From an uncultured Nesterenkonia sp. (GTDB taxonomy: Bacteria; Actinomycetota; Actinomycetes; Actinomycetales; Micrococcaceae), in NCBI GenBank assembly GCA_946222885.1, contig CAMIAK010000004.1, forward strand, positions 164,810 through 228,809: a stretch of DNA of 64,000 nucleotides. The letters run 5' to 3'. The position numbers were made by a program, and so were the translations under genes. Below, one piece after another: positions 43,732 through 52,714 of this stretch. The first letter of the stretch is position 1. Every line of letters begins with the position of its first letter. The notes below the pieces were generated by a model, which saw only the letters and a list, made by a program, of their open reading frames with translations, was not told the origin of the DNA and made no database searches.

Positions 43732-44364
43732 ATGGGAGCAGAACAGAACCGACCCCGGCTCGTGAGCGGCCGCATCGCAGAGATGGAGCGGACCACCAGC
43801 GAGTCCAGCGTGAAGGTCCGCATGGACCTGGACGGCACCGGTGCCTCGAGCATCAGCACCAGTGTGCCGTTCTATGACCACATGCTGACCGCGCTGTCCA
43901 AGCATTCGCTCATCGACCTGGACATCGAGGCCAGCGGGGACACCCATATCGACGTCCACCACGTCGTGGAGGACACCGCCATCGTCCTGGGCGAGGTCCT
44001 GCGCACCGCCCTGGGCGACAAGCGCGGCATCCGTCGCTTCGGTGAGGCCACCGTCCCGCTGGACGAGGCGCTGGCCCACGCCGTCGTCGACGTCTCCGGG
44101 CGTCCCTACCTGGTGCACAGCGGGGAGCCTGAGGGTCAGCAGTACCACCTCATCGGCGGGCACTTCACCGGTTCGATGACCCGCCACGCCTTCGAGGCGA
44201 TCACCTACCACTCCGGGATCTGCCTGCATATGCGGGTGCTCGGCGGCCGGGATCCGCACCACATCGTGGAGGCACAGTTCAAGGCCTTCGCCCGAGCTCT
44301 GCGCGCTGCGGTGGAGAGCGACCCCCGGACCGATGACATCCCCTCCACCAAGGGGGCGCTCTGA
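43732..44364 (+). CDS. hisB: Imidazoleglycerol-phosphate dehydratase HisB
   Basis: Monofunctional HisB, 210 aa. The two metal-binding His/Glu motifs are IDVHHVVEDTAI and ITYHSGICLHMRVLGGRDPHHIVEAQFKA (the latter as HHIVEAQFKA). VPFYDHML near the N-terminus binds the substrate. 11 nt after hisC; the stop overlaps the hisH start by one base. Confidence 0.97.
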   Translation: MGAEQNRPRLVSGRIAEMERTTSESSVKVRMDLDGTGASSISTSVPFYDHMLTALSKHSLIDLDIEASGDTHIDVHHVVEDTAIVLGEVLRTALGDKRGIRRFGEATVPLDEALAHAVVDVSGRPYLVHSGEPEGQQYHLIGGHFTGSMTRHAFEAITYHSGICLHMRVLGGRDPHHIVEAQFKAFARALRAAVESDPRTDDIPSTKGAL

Positions 44365-45002
44365 TGGCCGCACCCGACGTCGTCGTCCTCGACTACGGCT
44401 CCGGGAACGTCCACTCGGCCGTGCGCGCCCTGGAGCGTGCGGGAGCTTCGGTGACCCTGACCCGTGACGTCCAGGCGGTGCTGAACGCCGACGGCCTGGT
44501 GGTCCCCGGCGTGGGCGCCTTCGCCGCGGTTATGGACGCGCTGAAGCAGATCGACGGCCCGCGCTGGATCGGCCGGAGGATCGCAGGGGGCAGGCCCGTG
44601 CTCGGCATCTGCGTGGGCCACCAGATCCTCTTCGAACGCGGGGTGGAGCACGGCATCCCGGCCCAGGGCATGGGGGAGTGGCCCGGCGAGGTCACAGCCC
44701 TGCCGCAGGACGTCGTGGTGCCCCATATGGGATGGAACACCGTCCGCCCGCCGGAGGGAAGCGTGCTCTTCGAAGGCATCGAGGATGAGCGCTTCTACTT
44801 CGTGCACTCCTATGCCGTGCAGAACTGGGACTTCGACGTCACCATCCCGGAGATGTCGCAGCCGAAGGTGACCTGGTCCCACCACGGCGCCGACTTCATC
44901 GCCGCAGTCGAGAACGGCCCGCTCTCGGCGGCCCAGTTCCATCCCGAGAAGTCCGGCGACGCCGGCATGCAGCTGCTGCGCAACTGGATCACCAGCCTCT
45001 AG
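44364..45002 (+). CDS. hisH: Imidazole glycerol phosphate synthase glutaminase HisH
   Basis: Glutamine amidotransferase subunit, 212 aa. DYGSGNVHSAVRALE, VPGVGAF, the nucleophile Cys in LGICVGHQILFE and the His-Glu pair in AAQFHPEKSG. It pairs with HisF, which is not in this window. Confidence 0.96.
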   Translation: MAAPDVVVLDYGSGNVHSAVRALERAGASVTLTRDVQAVLNADGLVVPGVGAFAAVMDALKQIDGPRWIGRRIAGGRPVLGICVGHQILFERGVEHGIPAQGMGEWPGEVTALPQDVVVPHMGWNTVRPPEGSVLFEGIEDERFYFVHSYAVQNWDFDVTIPEMSQPKVTWSHHGADFIAAVENGPLSAAQFHPEKSGDAGMQLLRNWITSL

Positions 45003-45019
45003 AGGAACAGAGAGAGACC

Positions 45020-45784
45020 ATGACTGACACTGAGACCACTGTGCCCGCCGGCGTCCCCGCCCTGGAGCTGCTCCCCGCCGTGGACGTCGCCGACGGCCAG
45101 GCAGTACGCCTGGTCCAGGGCGAGGCCGGCTCTGAGACCGGCTACGGCGACCCGCTGGAGGCTGCCCTGACCTGGCAGCAGCAGGGCGCCGAATGGATCC
45201 ACCTGGTGGACCTCGACGCCGCCTTCGGCCGCGGACACAACCGCGAGGTGCTGCGCCGGGTGGTGGAGGAGATCGACATCAAGATCGAGCTCTCCGGCGG
45301 CATCCGCGACGACGAGTCGCTGGACCGTGCCCTGGAGTTCGGCGCGGCCCGGGTGAACCTCGGCACCGCCGCCCTGGAGGACCCCGAGTGGACCGCCCGC
45401 GCCATCGAGCGCCATGGGGACGCCATCGCCGTGGGGTTGGACGTCCGCGGCGAGACCCTGGCGGCGCGCGGCTGGACCAAGGAGGGCGGCAACCTCTGGG
45501 AGGTTCTGGAGCGTCTGGAGGAGGCCGGCTGCCCGCGCTACGTGGTCACCGACGTCACCAAGGACGGTACTCTGCGCGGGCCCAACACCGAGCTGCTGGC
45601 CCAGGTCAGCGCCAAGACGAACAGGCCCGTGGTGGCCTCCGGAGGGATCTCCTCCCTGGAGGACGTCTCCGCCCTCGCCAAGATGGTCTCCTCCGGTGTG
45701 GAGGGCGCGATCATGGGCAAGGCCCTCTACGCCGGGAAGTTCACCCTGCCCGAGGCGCTGAAGGCTGCCGCGCAGTCGGCATGA
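45020..45784 (+). CDS. priA: Phosphoribosyl isomerase (HisA/PriA)
   Basis: TIM-barrel isomerase of 254 aa. The catalytic Asp residues are in LLPAVDVADGQAVRL and VVTDVTKDGTL, with SGGIRDDESL and ASGGISSLEDV phosphate loops. In Actinobacteria this protein usually serves both histidine (HisA) and tryptophan (TrpF) pathways; whether that holds here depends on a separate trpF elsewhere. Overlaps the next gene by ATGA. Confidence 0.95.
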   Translation: MTDTETTVPAGVPALELLPAVDVADGQAVRLVQGEAGSETGYGDPLEAALTWQQQGAEWIHLVDLDAAFGRGHNREVLRRVVEEIDIKIELSGGIRDDESLDRALEFGAARVNLGTAALEDPEWTARAIERHGDAIAVGLDVRGETLAARGWTKEGGNLWEVLERLEEAGCPRYVVTDVTKDGTLRGPNTELLAQVSAKTNRPVVASGGISSLEDVSALAKMVSSGVEGAIMGKALYAGKFTLPEALKAAAQSA

Positions 45785-46680
45785 GCGGCAAGGAGCTCCC
45801 CGGCCATATCGCCGCTCTGCTGGAGCGGCAGAACCGTGACGACGCCGGCCGCCCGGCGGATTATGCCGGGATCAGCTGGGAGGGCCGTGACCTCTCCGGG
45901 GAGGGCAACCCCCTGCACACCTTCGACGGTGACGACGGCCTGGCCGACCCCGCCCTCGAGCGGGCGCGCCGCAGGCTCATCGCCGGGGAGGCCGCAGAGG
46001 AGGAGTTCGTGGCCGCCCTGGCCGGAGTCCGGCTCTTCGTCCCGGTGCTGGCCACCGGGGAGGGCGACGCCGAGCACGGGGACAAGCAGGCCGACATCTC
46101 CCTGATCAGCATCCGGGCCAAGGACGGGCGGCCCACGATGCCGGTGTTCTCCTCTGTGGACGCCCTCACCGGCTGGCATCCTGAGGCTCGGCCGGTGGCC
46201 GCCGAGGCCGAGCGGGTCATGCTCGCCGCCCTGGCGGAGGAGGCCGAGCTTGTGGTGCTGGACCCGGGCTCGGAGCTGGCCTTCGTGCTGCGGACACCCG
46301 CGGTGACGGCCCTGGCGCAGGGGAAGCCCTGGACGCCCTCCTATGCCGATCCTGAGATCGCAGAGGCGTTGGAAGGAGTCCTCCCGGAATGCCCCGGGGT
46401 GCAGAGGCTGGCGGTCCGGCCCGCTCAGGGCATCGCCACGTCCACCGACTCGGGACAGCCGGTGGCAGGCGGCGGCACCGGCCCGGAGCTGCTCGTCGGC
46501 GTCGTGCCGGAGCCCGGGCTGGACCCGGTGGACCTGCGCCTGGCGGTGGCCAGCGTCCAGGCGAGCCTGGGGGAGCTGGAGATCCTGCGCGAGCGGGCCG
46601 ACTCGGTCACGATCACTGTGGCGGGTCAGCAGCCTCCGCATGAGCCACCGTCTGCTGGATCTGGTCGCAGATCTGCTTGA
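45781..46680 (+). CDS. SseB-family protein
   Basis: 299 aa. The SseB N-terminal domain is recognised by RLFVPVL, then DISLISIRAKDGRPTMPVFSSVDAL and AVTALAQGKPW. Frequently found after hisA in Actinobacteria. ATG 45781 overlaps the hisA stop. The last 68 nt overlap the convergent MarR gene. Function unknown. Confidence 0.82.
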   Translation: MSGKELPGHIAALLERQNRDDAGRPADYAGISWEGRDLSGEGNPLHTFDGDDGLADPALERARRRLIAGEAAEEEFVAALAGVRLFVPVLATGEGDAEHGDKQADISLISIRAKDGRPTMPVFSSVDALTGWHPEARPVAAEAERVMLAALAEEAELVVLDPGSELAFVLRTPAVTALAQGKPWTPSYADPEIAEALEGVLPECPGVQRLAVRPAQGIATSTDSGQPVAGGGTGPELLVGVVPEPGLDPVDLRLAVASVQASLGELEILRERADSVTITVAGQQPPHEPPSAGSGRRSA

Positions 46681-47098
46681 GCGCCAGGGCCTGCTCGTCG
46701 TCGAGGGCCGGGTGGAAGAGCTGCCTGATGTGCTGGGCGTGCACCGAGCGGGCCTCCTCGAAGATGCGGACCCCCTCCTCGGTGAGCTGCGCGGTCATCC
46801 CGCGCCGGTCCTTCGGGTCGGTGAACCGGGTGATCAGCCCCCGGGCCTGCAGAGCTTTGACCTGATAGGAGAGTCGTGAGGGGGAGAAGACCATCCGTTC
46901 GGCGAGCTCTCCCATCCGCAGCTGGTGGTCCTCCGCCTCGGCCAGCAGGAGCAGGACGTTGTAGTCGCTGAGCCGCAGCCCGGTGGTGGAGAACAGCCGC
47001 TTCTCCATCCGGTCGCTGATGATGGCGGAGGTCTCGAAGAAGGCACGCCAGGCGTGGGCCTTGGGGGAGAATCCGGTGAGGTCGTGCCGTGCTGACAC
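46613..47098 (-). CDS. MarR-family transcriptional regulator
   Basis: 161 aa winged-helix regulator. RLSDYNVLLLLAEAEDHQLRMGELAERMVFSPSRLSYQVKAL is the wHTH and RFTDPKDRRGMTAQLTEEG the wing with the usual Asp-x-Arg. GTG 47098 has a near-perfect GGAGGTG 6 nt upstream. The gene ends inside the convergent SseB gene. No adjacent transporter or enzyme; ligand and targets unknown. Confidence 0.88.
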   Translation of the reverse strand: MSARHDLTGFSPKAHAWRAFFETSAIISDRMEKRLFSTTGLRLSDYNVLLLLAEAEDHQLRMGELAERMVFSPSRLSYQVKALQARGLITRFTDPKDRRGMTAQLTEEGVRIFEEARSVHAQHIRQLFHPALDDEQALALKQICDQIQQTVAHAEAADPPQ

Positions 47099-47129
47099 CC
47101 CATCACCTCCTGCAGTCGGTCGGAACAGA

Positions 47130-47164
47130 AGAATGGCCCGGCTCGCGCGGAGCCAGGCCATTCT
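47130..47164 (-). terminator. Intrinsic terminator after the PepSY lipoprotein gene
   Basis: AGAATGGCC (47130-47138) pairs with GGCCATTCT (47156-47164), with GGCTC/GAGCC inside. On the minus strand it is followed by TCTGTT, so it ends transcripts from the PepSY gene before marR. Confidence 0.75.
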
Positions 47165-47188
47165 AACCGCTGTGCGGGAGGGGGACGC

Positions 47189-47824
47189 TCAGGAGTCCAC
47201 CTTCACGACCTCACCGTTGGTGACGTCCACATAGACCTCGACGTCGTTGGTCAGCTCGATCTCCCAGACGACGGTGCCGTCCTCGGTGTCCAGCTCGGCC
47301 TGCTCCACCTCGGCGCCGCCCTCCTCGGCAGCGGTGGTCAGGGCCTCGATGATGTCGATCTCGACGGCCTCGGCCTTCTCCTGGTCATCGCTGTCGATGC
47401 CGTCGTCCTCGGTGTCGATGATCTCGAAGCTCTCGCGGTCCACCTCGAGCTCCCACTCGGTCTGGCCGTCATAGACGAAGATCTCGTAGTAGGAGTCATC
47501 GGTGTCCAGCTCGGTGATCACGCCGTCGGGGTACTCGGCCAGGGCGGCCTCGACGGCCTGGTGGAGGGGCTCCCCGGACCGGCCGGCGTCACCGTCCTCA
47601 GCCGCCGGGGACTCTTCCGAGTCCTGCTGGCCCTCGGCCTCCTCGGCCGTGCCGTTCTCGTCCGCGCTGTCCTCGGTGCCGACGGTGACCGGTGAGTCCG
47701 GCTCACCGCTGCCCTCGGTGTCGAGGGCGTCGTCGGGGCCGCAGGCGGTCAGCGCCAGGGCGCCGGCGGCGGCCAGGGAGAGCAGGGCGGCCTTGGGTGC
47801 GGGGATCATCTGTGTGTTCATCAT
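47189..47824 (-). CDS. PepSY-domain lipoprotein
   Basis: 211 aa. Signal peptide with lipobox LTAC at residue 28, then a 60-residue acidic low-complexity linker, then two PepSY-like repeats: AVEAALAEYPDGVITELDTDDSYYEIFVYDG and ALTTAAEEGGAEVEQAELDTEDGTVVWEI. PepSY domains are thought to inhibit or chaperone extracellular peptidases and oxidoreductases. Sits beside a second lipoprotein of related build. Confidence 0.8.
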   Translation of the reverse strand: MMNTQMIPAPKAALLSLAAAGALALTACGPDDALDTEGSGEPDSPVTVGTEDSADENGTAEEAEGQQDSEESPAAEDGDAGRSGEPLHQAVEAALAEYPDGVITELDTDDSYYEIFVYDGQTEWELEVDRESFEIIDTEDDGIDSDDQEKAEAVEIDIIEALTTAAEEGGAEVEQAELDTEDGTVVWEIELTNDVEVYVDVTNGEVVKVDS

Positions 47825-47873
47825 GTCTCCAATTCTCAGGGCCTGGGATGAGAGGACGATGAGACGGCGGTGA

Positions 47874-48566
47874 TCAGCCGCCCTCAGCCCCGCCGCCGTC
47901 CTCCGGGGCGTTGTCGGGATCGCCTCCGATGTTGTTGTCGCGCAGCGGGTCGTCGCCCTCGGGGACGATGGCGGCGTTGTTCGCGTCGATCACCGTGGTG
48001 CTCTCGCTGGAGGGGCCCTCCACGGTGACGCTCCAGACGACCAGCCCGTCCTCGCGGGGCTCCAGCTGGGCCTCCAGGACGCTTCCGGCGGACTCCCCGC
48101 GGGCGATCTGCATGGCCCGCAGCAGCGGGACCTCGGCCTGGTCGGCCAGCTCCAGCAGCTCCGAGTCAGCCTCGGACTCGCCGAGCTGCTCGGTGTAGTG
48201 GGTGCCCTCGGGATTGGTGGCGGCGGAGATCAGGGTGTCCCCGCTGAGGACCTCCACGACCATGCCGGACTCGCCCTCCTCGCGCTCCTTGACGAAGCCG
48301 ACCGCCTGGCCCTCCTCCTCGCTGATGACCGTGTTGACCGCGGCCATGGCGACGTCCTGGGAGACGTCCAGGTCCTCGGTGTCATGCGGGTTCTCCGCCG
48401 AAGGCTCGGCGGAGGGGAGGTAGGTGTCCTCCTCATCCACGCCATCGGGGAGCTCCGGGACGGCGTCGTCGTCGGCGCAGGAGCTCAGCAGGCTGGCCGA
48501 GATGAGGATCCCGAGCGCGGCGGCGGAGGCCCGGGCAGGATGGGATGAGGAGCCGGAGAGATACAT
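47874..48566 (-). CDS. Lipoprotein with PepSY-like fold
   Basis: 230 aa. Lipobox LSSC at about residue 30 and an acidic linker, followed by AMAAVNTVISEEEGQAVGFVKEREEGESGMVVEVLSGD and LLRAMQIARGESAGSVLEAQLEPREDGLVVWSVTV, which have the PepSY beta-alpha-beta pattern. The acidic Gly/Asp-rich tail is disordered. Located between the EccC-like ATPase and the first PepSY lipoprotein, all on the same strand; a link with secretion is possible but unproven. Confidence 0.7.
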   Translation of the reverse strand: MYLSGSSSHPARASAAALGILISASLLSSCADDDAVPELPDGVDEEDTYLPSAEPSAENPHDTEDLDVSQDVAMAAVNTVISEEEGQAVGFVKEREEGESGMVVEVLSGDTLISAATNPEGTHYTEQLGESEADSELLELADQAEVPLLRAMQIARGESAGSVLEAQLEPREDGLVVWSVTVEGPSSESTTVIDANNAAIVPEGDDPLRDNNIGGDPDNAPEDGGGAEGG

Positions 48567-48597
48567 GCCTCCATGTCTACCGCCGTCACCTGCACAG

Positions 48598-51500
48598 TCA
48601 CTGGGAGCTGCCTGGATGTGATGGGAGAGCCGCTGGATGTGCCGGAACAGCGGGAGGCGCGGGCAGGGCCCATTGCAGCATCATCGGCTTCTCCGGACGC
48701 AGCAGCACCGCGCGCCCGGGCTGCGGCCGGGAGAGCACCGGCGCGGAGACGGCGAAGGCGTCGCCCTGGGACCGGTGCGTGGGGCTCAGCAGCATGTTGC
48801 CGGGTCCGCCGCGGGCCCGGTGGGCCCACGGGAGTGCGGCGAAGACCCCGGTGCCGGGCTCGGCGGCCGCCACGACCTTCACGCCCTCCTGGATCAGACG
48901 TTCCACCCGCAGGTGGTCCTCGGCGCTGAGCCGTCCGGCGTCGTCGATCAGCAGGATCTCCGGAGAGGAGGCCCCCTCTGCCGGAAGCCCCTCCCAGCTC
49001 GCGGCACGGTCTCCCAGCTGCTGGGCCATCAGCCGCAGGCAGCTGGATCTTCCGGTGCCCCGGCTGCCCAGGATGAGGTTCACCGGGCCGAGCTCCATCC
49101 GCACCGGGGCATGGGTGAACTGTGCGAGGCCGACCACGGGCGTCCCGTCCGAGGGCGGAAGTTCGGCGGCGGGGACCTCCTCGGGGAGGGGCCGGACCCG
49201 GATCATAGGCTCCGCCGGCGGACGGGCCGGGAGTTCCGGTTCAGGCGAAAGCCCGGGCTGCCCTGAGACCAGCTGGACCTCCAGGCCGGGAACGGGATGC
49301 CGCGGTCCGATCCACACGCCGCGCCCGGGCTGTCCGTCCACCGGCCGCAGCTTGGGCCACATGAAGCTGGTGTCCTCCGAGACTCCGTAGGGGAGATAGA
49401 TGCGGTGGGGGATCCGGGCGCCCAACTTTCCGCCGACCAGCTCCCGGCCGCCGGAGATCACGGCGGAGAACCCGGCTTCGGCGCCCTCGCCGATCAGTGT
49501 GCCGAGCATGTGGTCCATCAGTCCCGGTCCGGCCGACTGGGCCGCCATATGCCATTGGGCGTGCCCGCTCATCAGGATGACCAGAGGAACGCGGGAGCTG
49601 CCGCGGCCCATCCTGCGGGCGGTCAGCTCCTCCTTCAGCGCGGCCAGGAGGTGCTCCAGCTCCGGCATGTGCTCCTCGGTCACCCAGCTGCCCACGCGGG
49701 GGTGGGAGCGGAAGCGTTCCAGGGAACGGTCGCCGTCCAGCAGATAGAGGTGTGCCTCCTCCTGCCCGGAGAGCAGCTGGGCGGTCAGGGCGGCGAGTGC
49801 CTGGGCGCCCCCGGAGCCGCCCTCTCCGATCAGAGCGATGCTCTGCGGCTCGGATGGTGAGAACGTCAGCTCCCAGCGGCTCTGCCGGGCCGGATCGTCG
49901 ACCAGTCCGAGCACGGCCGCAGCGCCGGCGGAGGCCGGAAGCTGCTGGGGCAGGGGAGGCAGCAGCGGCGTGTGCGGCCGGCGTCGTGCGGGTGAGGCTT
50001 CGGAGAGGAGCTGGACGATCTGCGGGGCAGCGTCGGTCCATTCGGCCTCCGGCTCGGCAGGCTCCTCCTGGGCCTCGGGGAGAGCGGTGAGCTGCTCGGT
50101 GCCGGAGCTCAGGCGGGCGGACTGGAAGGGGCGGGGCTGCTCACCGGGTCTGCGGATGATGCCGCGGCCCGGGAGGTCGCGGGGGATGTGCCCGGCCGCC
50201 TTGGTGCCGACGAGGTTCTCGGACTCGTCCTCCCCGCGCAGCCGCAGCGTGATGATCGCACCGATGTTGGCCCGGATGTCGGCGGTGACGACCCCCTGCG
50301 GGCGCTGGGTGGCCAGCACCAGATGCAGCCCGAGGGAGCGGCCCAGGGTGGCCAGGCGCATGAGCTCGTCCATGGTGTCAGGCAGCTCATGGGAGAAGAT
50401 CCGGAACTCATCGATGACCACCAGGATGCGGGCCAGGGGTGCCTGCGGGTTCGTCCGCCGGTATTCCGCATAGTCGCCGGCCCCGGCGTCCAGGAACAGC
50501 CGTTCGCGCCGTTTGAGCTCGGAATGGATGCCCTCCAGGGTCCTCTCGGCCTGGGCCTGGGAGAGATCGGTGACCAGTCCCAGCGAATGCTCCAGCTGGG
50601 CGATCCGCTGGAAGGTGGAGCCTCCTTTGAAGTCCACGAGCACGAAGTTGACCTCCTCAGGCCCGTAGGCCGCGGCCCATCCCAGCATGAGGGACTTCAG
50701 CAGCTCGGACTTCCCGGAGCCCGAGGTCCCGGCCAGCAGGATGTGCGGGCCGTCGTTGACCAGGTCGAGCTCCTCGGGCCCGTCGGGTCCGCGGCCCAGC
50801 TCCGCCTTCAGCGACCGGCGGGCGCTGCGGGCCATCAGCGGCTCAGGCAGCGCGGCGTCGTGCTGGCGGGGGATCCCGGAGGGCTCCGAGCTGCCGGCGC
50901 AGCGCGGAAGGGCCAGGCGGAGCAGCTCGGCGAAGGTCTGCGCAGAGAGGCCGTCGGGCTGCAGGCCGTGGGTCTCCGCTCCGGAAGGGGCGCTGACGCC
51001 GGTGCTGAGAGTCCCTGCGGACAGATCCACCACCTGGATCTCCTGCTGGCCGGAGCTGTGCTGGCGGGGTGCGGCCGTGCTGTAGGAGCAGCTGATCACG
51101 TGCCAGCCCTGCGCGAGCGCCCGCTCCAGCAGCGGCCTGCGGCTGTCCTCACCGGTGTGGAGGAGGATTCCCTCCGCGGACTGCAGCAGGGAATCGGGAA
51201 GCTCCCGCTCCCCGGCGGTGGAGGGCAGCACGCTGAAGCCGCGGATGTCTCCGGCCTCGGCAGGCGGGGAGAGGGCGCCGTCGTCCACCAGCAGAATCGG
51301 TGCGCGGCTGCCGGCCGGGCGGCTGAGCAGCTGGAGCAGGACCCAGCGCAGCAGCCGCAGGACTTCCCGGCGGTGCCCTCGCAGCATAGTCCGGCCGCCC
51401 TGTCCCAGGGGGAGCGCGGCGCCGGCGCAGACAGCGGTGGCCGGCGGGTCCTCTGCTGAGCCGGACTCTGCCTCGAGCTCGGCGACGATCTGTCCGGTGC

Positions 51501-52458
51501 CCAGGCGCACGCTGTCCTCGGGGAGGTGAGGCGGAAGCCCTTCCCGCAGCGTCTGTGCCAGCTGTCCCGGGGTGGGAAGCGCGGCGTCGCGTGCCCGGCC
51601 CCAGCTCCGAGCCGCCTGCTCCAGGGCCCGGCGGTATCGGCGACGACGGCGGGCGGCATCCAGCACCGTAGCCAGGGCCACCAGGGCTGAGACTGCGCTG
51701 AAGAGCAGGAAGAACCACATGCCGGTCATAGTCACCAGGACGATGCCGACCACCAGCGGCACCAGCGCCATCAGCAGCATCATCCGGTGCTTGCCCTCCG
51801 GAGGCTTCTCCGTGACCGGTTCGGGCGGAGTGGTCCAGCGGCCTGAGGAGGGCAGGGGAGGGGCGCTGACCAGTCGGAACGTGCTCCGACCCAGCTGTTC
51901 GGCCTCTCCTGCGGTCCAGGGGCGCTCGCGGTCCTGCTCCATCAGGAAGATCCCGCGGTCGCCCACGCGGAGGTGTGCGTGGACCCTTCCCATGGCGGGG
52001 TCCGCGACGGCGATCTCGGCGGAGCGTCCGATGCTCCGGGATCCGCGGCGCAGCGGCAGGAGGCGGCCGGCGTCGGGGCCGCGGTCGATGCACAGCCGCA
52101 GCGTGAAGGCTCCGCCTTCCTGCCGGGAGCGTGGTCCCGGCCCGGGAGGCTGCTCCTGGGGTCCCAGCAGCACCACCATGCCCGGATGGATCTGCGCTGA
52201 ACCGGTGCCGAGGCTCTCCAGCGCTGTGCCGCCGACGGTCATCTGCAGGGCGGGGCCGGGGCGCCCGCGGCCGTCGTCGAGCTGTTCCTGCAGCCAGCGG
52301 GAGAGGGCGCTGCGGATCTGGGCGCCGGAGGGGCTGGGGATGCCCCGGAGGCTCAGCCGGAGCTCATGCGGCAGGCGCCCGGCACGGTGGTGCAGCCTCC
52401 GCCACTCTCCGGGGGCGAGTGCGGAAGGGGCGTGGACCAGGGTGATGGTCAGAGACAT
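48598..52458 (-). CDS. FHA-FtsK/SpoIIIE ATPase of the EccC/EssC type
   Basis: 1286-aa membrane ATPase. Residues about 110-200 form an FHA-like domain (GSRSIGRSAEIAVADPAMGRVHAHL), then two adjacent membrane helices (LLMALVPLVVGIVLVTMTG; FFLLFSAVSALVALATVL). The first ATPase module is complete (Walker A GTSGSGKSE near residue 578, LVVIDEFRIFS, LATQRPQGVV). The second is degenerate (GEGGSGGAQ) and the third weak (GSRGTGRSS, LLIDDAG). This is the EssC/EccC layout of type VII secretion and DNA-translocating relatives. No WXG100 substrate or other T7SS gene is visible nearby. Confidence 0.85.
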   Translation of the reverse strand: MSLTITLVHAPSALAPGEWRRLHHRAGRLPHELRLSLRGIPSPSGAQIRSALSRWLQEQLDDGRGRPGPALQMTVGGTALESLGTGSAQIHPGMVVLLGPQEQPPGPGPRSRQEGGAFTLRLCIDRGPDAGRLLPLRRGSRSIGRSAEIAVADPAMGRVHAHLRVGDRGIFLMEQDRERPWTAGEAEQLGRSTFRLVSAPPLPSSGRWTTPPEPVTEKPPEGKHRMMLLMALVPLVVGIVLVTMTGMWFFLLFSAVSALVALATVLDAARRRRRYRRALEQAARSWGRARDAALPTPGQLAQTLREGLPPHLPEDSVRLGTGQIVAELEAESGSAEDPPATAVCAGAALPLGQGGRTMLRGHRREVLRLLRWVLLQLLSRPAGSRAPILLVDDGALSPPAEAGDIRGFSVLPSTAGERELPDSLLQSAEGILLHTGEDSRRPLLERALAQGWHVISCSYSTAAPRQHSSGQQEIQVVDLSAGTLSTGVSAPSGAETHGLQPDGLSAQTFAELLRLALPRCAGSSEPSGIPRQHDAALPEPLMARSARRSLKAELGRGPDGPEELDLVNDGPHILLAGTSGSGKSELLKSLMLGWAAAYGPEEVNFVLVDFKGGSTFQRIAQLEHSLGLVTDLSQAQAERTLEGIHSELKRRERLFLDAGAGDYAEYRRTNPQAPLARILVVIDEFRIFSHELPDTMDELMRLATLGRSLGLHLVLATQRPQGVVTADIRANIGAIITLRLRGEDESENLVGTKAAGHIPRDLPGRGIIRRPGEQPRPFQSARLSSGTEQLTALPEAQEEPAEPEAEWTDAAPQIVQLLSEASPARRRPHTPLLPPLPQQLPASAGAAAVLGLVDDPARQSRWELTFSPSEPQSIALIGEGGSGGAQALAALTAQLLSGQEEAHLYLLDGDRSLERFRSHPRVGSWVTEEHMPELEHLLAALKEELTARRMGRGSSRVPLVILMSGHAQWHMAAQSAGPGLMDHMLGTLIGEGAEAGFSAVISGGRELVGGKLGARIPHRIYLPYGVSEDTSFMWPKLRPVDGQPGRGVWIGPRHPVPGLEVQLVSGQPGLSPEPELPARPPAEPMIRVRPLPEEVPAAELPPSDGTPVVGLAQFTHAPVRMELGPVNLILGSRGTGRSSCLRLMAQQLGDRAASWEGLPAEGASSPEILLIDDAGRLSAEDHLRVERLIQEGVKVVAAAEPGTGVFAALPWAHRARGGPGNMLLSPTHRSQGDAFAVSAPVLSRPQPGRAVLLRPEKPMMLQWALPAPPAVPAHPAALPSHPGSSQ

Positions 52459-52714
52459 GCCCTGGAGGCTAGACGGCTCAGGGCAGATGCCGGTGCAGTC
52501 GGGCGTGAGCTGTGGAAATTTTTATATCTTTAGATTGAATATGTGTTTTTTATCCACAGATTTCTCAGAATGCTGGCGGAAACCTGACAGGGGTGATTGA
52601 GTATTTTCTTGTGACCGCGCAGGGATGAACCGGATGCGTGCGGTCGCAGCTGTCGGAGGGATGGGTATCCGCTGCGCCTCAGCAGGGGCAGACGGATGGA
52701 ACGGAAGGCTGCCA

